Below the pieces are notes generated by a model, which did not search any database, was not told where the DNA came from, and was given only the letters and a program-made list of their open reading frames with translations. The translations under genes were made by a program, and so were the position numbers. Below are positions 61,584-64,000 of a stretch of DNA of 64,000 bases, piece after piece. The first letter of the stretch is position 1; each line of letters opens with the position of its first letter. The stretch is taken from positions 744,001 through 808,000 of the forward strand of contig CAVXPU010000005.1 of the NCBI GenBank assembly GCA_963763855.1. Direction: 5' to 3'. The stretch comes from JAIBCC01 sp963763855. Lineage in GTDB: Bacteria; Acidobacteriota; Blastocatellia; Pyrinomonadales; Pyrinomonadaceae.

Positions 61584-62570
61584 TTAACCTTCGATCTTAT
61601 TTGAAATCAATTCTAAACTCCGATCATAGCGATACGAGATATTAAAATGCCCGTCATCAAATTCTTCATGAATATGCGGAATGTCGTATTTTGCTAATTC
61701 TTTACAGAATATTTTCGCACCGATGTCCAAAGCAAATTCATCACGAGTTCCGGCATCAACGTATAATAATTTCAACGATTTCAAGTTTTCCACAGACTTT
61801 TCCACAAGTCTTACAGGATCATGTTGTAACCATTTTTGCCAAATGTCCTCTCGAATTTCACCCGTTTCAAGATCGAACGGCAAATCAAAATCGCTTCCAT
61901 TTGGCGAATAGCAAGCAGACATTCCAATCAAATTTACAGCCGGAAAATCGTTTTTGCCCTTCTTTTCATCTGCCCAAAACTCTTTCATAAATTCCTTTGG
62001 CGATTTTCCGTTTATCGCCCGAAACGCTTTCGGAATATCAGACAAATAGCAATGTTCAAAATAGGCGTCGCCGCTGGTTGTGCAAATTAAACCAAATTTA
62101 TCGGCATGGCGAATTCCCAAGATCATCGCCCCGTAACCACCCGAAGATTTACCCATCACCGCACGTGAATTTCTATTGGCAATTGTGCGAAAATTCTCAT
62201 CTACAAATTGCACAATTTCGTTGGTTAAATAATCTTCGTAATTTCCTGTGGCAGTTGAGTTTATATACTGCGAACCGCCGTAATATGTAAAGCAATCTGG
62301 CATCACAATTATCATGGGTTTTATGATTTTTTGAGCGATCAATTTGTCCATTCTTTCTGCTAAATTCGGCGTGAAGGCATTGTCGTTTAGCAGCATTTTT
62401 CCGCGTCCCGTAAAACCCGTCAGGCAATAAACAACCGGAAATCTTGTGTCGGATTCATCGTAATTTGGCGGTAGATAGACGAAAAGCTCGCGTTCAAATT
62501 TATCGCCAAGCGGATTCGCCTTCAAAATATCGCTTATATGCGTGAAGATTTTTACAGTTCCATTTTGCAT
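61584..62570 (-). CDS. Alpha/beta-hydrolase esterase (esterase D/putative esterase family)
   Basis: 328 residues. FPVVYCLTGFTGRGKMLLND oxyanion region, nucleophile elbow RAVMGKSSGGYGAMILGI (G-x-S-x-G), Asp in KLLYVDAGTRDEFALDIGAK and His in DDGHFNISYRYDRSLE. Start at 62570 (MQNGTVKIFTHISD). Typical of the bacterial Fes/esterase D group. Substrate unknown. Confidence 0.88.
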   Translation of the reverse strand: MQNGTVKIFTHISDILKANPLGDKFERELFVYLPPNYDESDTRFPVVYCLTGFTGRGKMLLNDNAFTPNLAERMDKLIAQKIIKPMIIVMPDCFTYYGGSQYINSTATGNYEDYLTNEIVQFVDENFRTIANRNSRAVMGKSSGGYGAMILGIRHADKFGLICTTSGDAYFEHCYLSDIPKAFRAINGKSPKEFMKEFWADEKKGKNDFPAVNLIGMSACYSPNGSDFDLPFDLETGEIREDIWQKWLQHDPVRLVEKSVENLKSLKLLYVDAGTRDEFALDIGAKIFCKELAKYDIPHIHEEFDDGHFNISYRYDRSLELISNKIEG

Positions 62571-62684
62571 AGAGACCAAAATATCACGAATGGGAAATAA
62601 ATTGTCAATGAAATATAAGGAAACTATTTGCATTTATTTCCGATAATCATAAATACAAACACTTTCAAGGAGCATCCAAATTTA

Positions 62685-64000
62685 ATGAGCAAAGTCGGCA
62701 ACACAGATTCGAGTAATGGAAACAAGATCAATAATCCAAGTCCTGCAAGCAATGTAGCAACAGCTACAATTAAAAAAACTGCGACATCAAACGTAGATTC
62801 TTCGGCACCGCAAGCCCTAGTTTCAAACGATGGAGCAACCAGCAAACTTGGTGAACAGAAAAATACTGCTGAAGCCGTGAAAACGAGTCTGGATGCCAAA
62901 ACGCCTCCGAGCGTGTTGAGCAAGGAAGCAACTGTAACGAAGACTGCCGCCGGAGAAGTTGTCATTGATTCCGGTGTCGGCGATGACAAAATCGGTGTTA
63001 CCCAAGATGTAAAAACCGGAGACGTAACTGTTAACGTAAACGGCGAATCTCAAACTTTCACCGGTAAAGATCGGGAAAATTTGGTAATTCGTGCGGGTGA
63101 AGGGAATGATTCGATCACGGTTGACAGCAATGTGATAGTAAATATTCGAATGGAAGGCGGCGATGGCGATGATTTTATTCGTGGCGGCAGCGGAAACGAT
63201 AAAATCGAAGGCGGAAAAGGCAAAGATAGTTTGCATGGTGGCGGCGGTGACGACTACATAAATGGCTCAATTGGTGACGATACTATTTACGGTGATGCCG
63301 GAAACGATGTAGTTTATGGCGGCGATGGAAACGACAAAATTTATGGAAACGACGGAAACGATTATCTCGAAGGAAGCAAAGGTAACGATCAAGTTTATGG
63401 CAATGCCGGAAATGATGTAGTTTCGGGCGGACTTGGCGACGATTATTTGCGTGGAAGTCTTGGTGATGACGTGATTTATGCCGGTGGCGGCAAAGATAGT
63501 ATCGGCGGCGATTCCGGCAACAATAAAATTTATTCGCAAACGGATGACAGTATTCTAAAATCTCCGAAAAGCGGCAGAAATACTGTTGTAACTGTTGAAT
63601 TAAAAGGAAATCCGGGCGGGACGAGCGTTTTGATAAATGGTTCGGCGGAATTTCGCGAAAGAGTAGAAGCTGATTTGGAGATGATGCGTTCGTCGCCGGT
63701 TGGCAGACAAATGTTGGAAGGATTTGACGATTCATTTAAGAAAGATAAGGTTACGGTTACTCTGCAATCGCTTGACGAGCTAAATGGTTATGCTGATTGG
63801 GAAAACAGAACAAAACCGGGCAAGCCGCAGCCAATAATGAATCCGGTAACTGGTGCAAAAGGCACGCCAAATAATGCAACAATTAGCTATAATCCGGCAT
63901 TGATGCCAACGTTTGATTTTGCGGGTGAACCCAGCGTTGAAACAACTCCAAATCTCGTTTTGTTTCATGAAATGGCACACGCTTATGATTTCACGCACGG
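62685..64000 (+). CDS. RTX-repeat protein with C-terminal zincin motif (3' cut by window)
   Basis: Open from ATG 62685 to the window end (at least 438 codons). Residues 1 to about 95 are Ser/Thr/Ala/Lys-rich with no signal peptide. Residues about 140-285 hold some nine hemolysin-type nonapeptide repeats (GGDGDDFIRGGSGNDKIEGG, GDAGNDVVYGGDGNDKIYGN), the calcium-binding beta-roll of RTX proteins. After a ~150-residue linker region comes PNLVLFHEMAHAYDFTHG, a zinc-metalloprotease HExxH with a third His at metzincin spacing and Asp where Gly is usual. Similar lines occur in M91/NleD-type effector peptidases; I am unsure of the family. Secretion may be type I given the RTX repeats. Confidence 0.88.
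   Translation, partial: MSKVGNTDSSNGNKINNPSPASNVATATIKKTATSNVDSSAPQALVSNDGATSKLGEQKNTAEAVKTSLDAKTPPSVLSKEATVTKTAAGEVVIDSGVGDDKIGVTQDVKTGDVTVNVNGESQTFTGKDRENLVIRAGEGNDSITVDSNVIVNIRMEGGDGDDFIRGGSGNDKIEGGKGKDSLHGGGGDDYINGSIGDDTIYGDAGNDVVYGGDGNDKIYGNDGNDYLEGSKGNDQVYGNAGNDVVSGGLGDDYLRGSLGDDVIYAGGGKDSIGGDSGNNKIYSQTDDSILKSPKSGRNTVVTVELKGNPGGTSVLINGSAEFRERVEADLEMMRSSPVGRQMLEGFDDSFKKDKVTVTLQSLDELNGYADWENRTKPGKPQPIMNPVTGAKGTPNNATISYNPALMPTFDFAGEPSVETTPNLVLFHEMAHAYDFTH

Noticed and set aside
63105..63540. Tandem repeats resembling a CRISPR array
   Set aside because: Units are 27 bases or so, encode GGxGxDxux nonapeptides in frame, vary as coding repeats do and have no spacers.
63267..63735. Minus-strand frames with Ile/Val repeats
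   Set aside because: They are reverse readings of the RTX calcium-binding repeats.

Overview
The window looks like a chromosomal segment of an acidobacterium, possibly Blastocatellia/Pyrinomonadaceae-like. The evidence is a VWFA-related protein of the type typical of Acidobacteriota, moderate-to-low GC (roughly 40-45% by eye), many secreted TPR and hypothetical proteins with Sec signals, an ABC permease fused to an M1 peptidase, and many dispersed palindromic repeats. The assignment is an inference; no rRNA or tRNA gene was seen. Single-base frame breaks occur in otherwise well-conserved genes (smc, uvrA, yeiH, a TPR gene, an M1 permease), so part of the sequence probably carries indel errors. 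At least one nonsense mutation (MazF-like toxin) and one heavily broken gene (DPP IV-like peptidase) look like real decay.

Layout. 1-5.4 kb: end of smc, a secreted protein, a CapA-like lipoprotein and a DinG-type helicase. 5.4-9.6 kb: a toxin-antitoxin island of four modules (two with decayed toxins) and a HEPN-like protein, set among repeated promoter regions and clustered hairpin repeats. 9.5-15 kb: a molybdopterin oxidoreductase and its fused ferredoxin-NrfD membrane partner, with a GxxExxY cassette between them. 15-22 kb: broken DPP IV-like gene, yeiH, uvrA, and an overlapping pair of a small protein and an HNH nuclease. 22-30.8 kb: two MacB/FtsX-type permeases, a glycosyltransferase, an S41 protease, an rRNA methyltransferase and a chromate transporter. 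30.8-35.9 kb: two adjacent UGA-containing selenoprotein genes, then pfkA, a GNAT protein, methylmalonyl-CoA mutase large subunit and a free-methionine-sulfoxide reductase. 36.2-53.7 kb: a long minus-strand block in which two LytS/LytTR pairs bracket secreted TPR, VWA and lipoprotein genes, interrupted by an IS1595-type insertion sequence with perfect ends. 53.7-58.3 kb: an ABC/M1-peptidase exporter between 101-bp direct repeats. 58.6-64 kb: DoxX, aldo/keto reductase, an Mpo1-like protein, MarC, an esterase, and the start of a large RTX-repeat protein ending in a zincin motif.

The most interesting system is the selenoprotein pair at 30.85-32.13 kb. A peroxiredoxin has UGA exactly where the peroxidatic Cys belongs and contains no Cys at all. 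The next gene is an orphan GrdB-family protein with UGA in a U-x-x-x-C motif. Each UGA is followed at a suitable distance by a hairpin with G in the second loop position, as expected of bacterial SECIS elements. Standard gene calling would split both genes. A second notable theme is the palindromic repeat load: one family is translated in frame inside the molybdoenzyme gene and, in another copy, supplies the last codons and the stop of a membrane protein gene.
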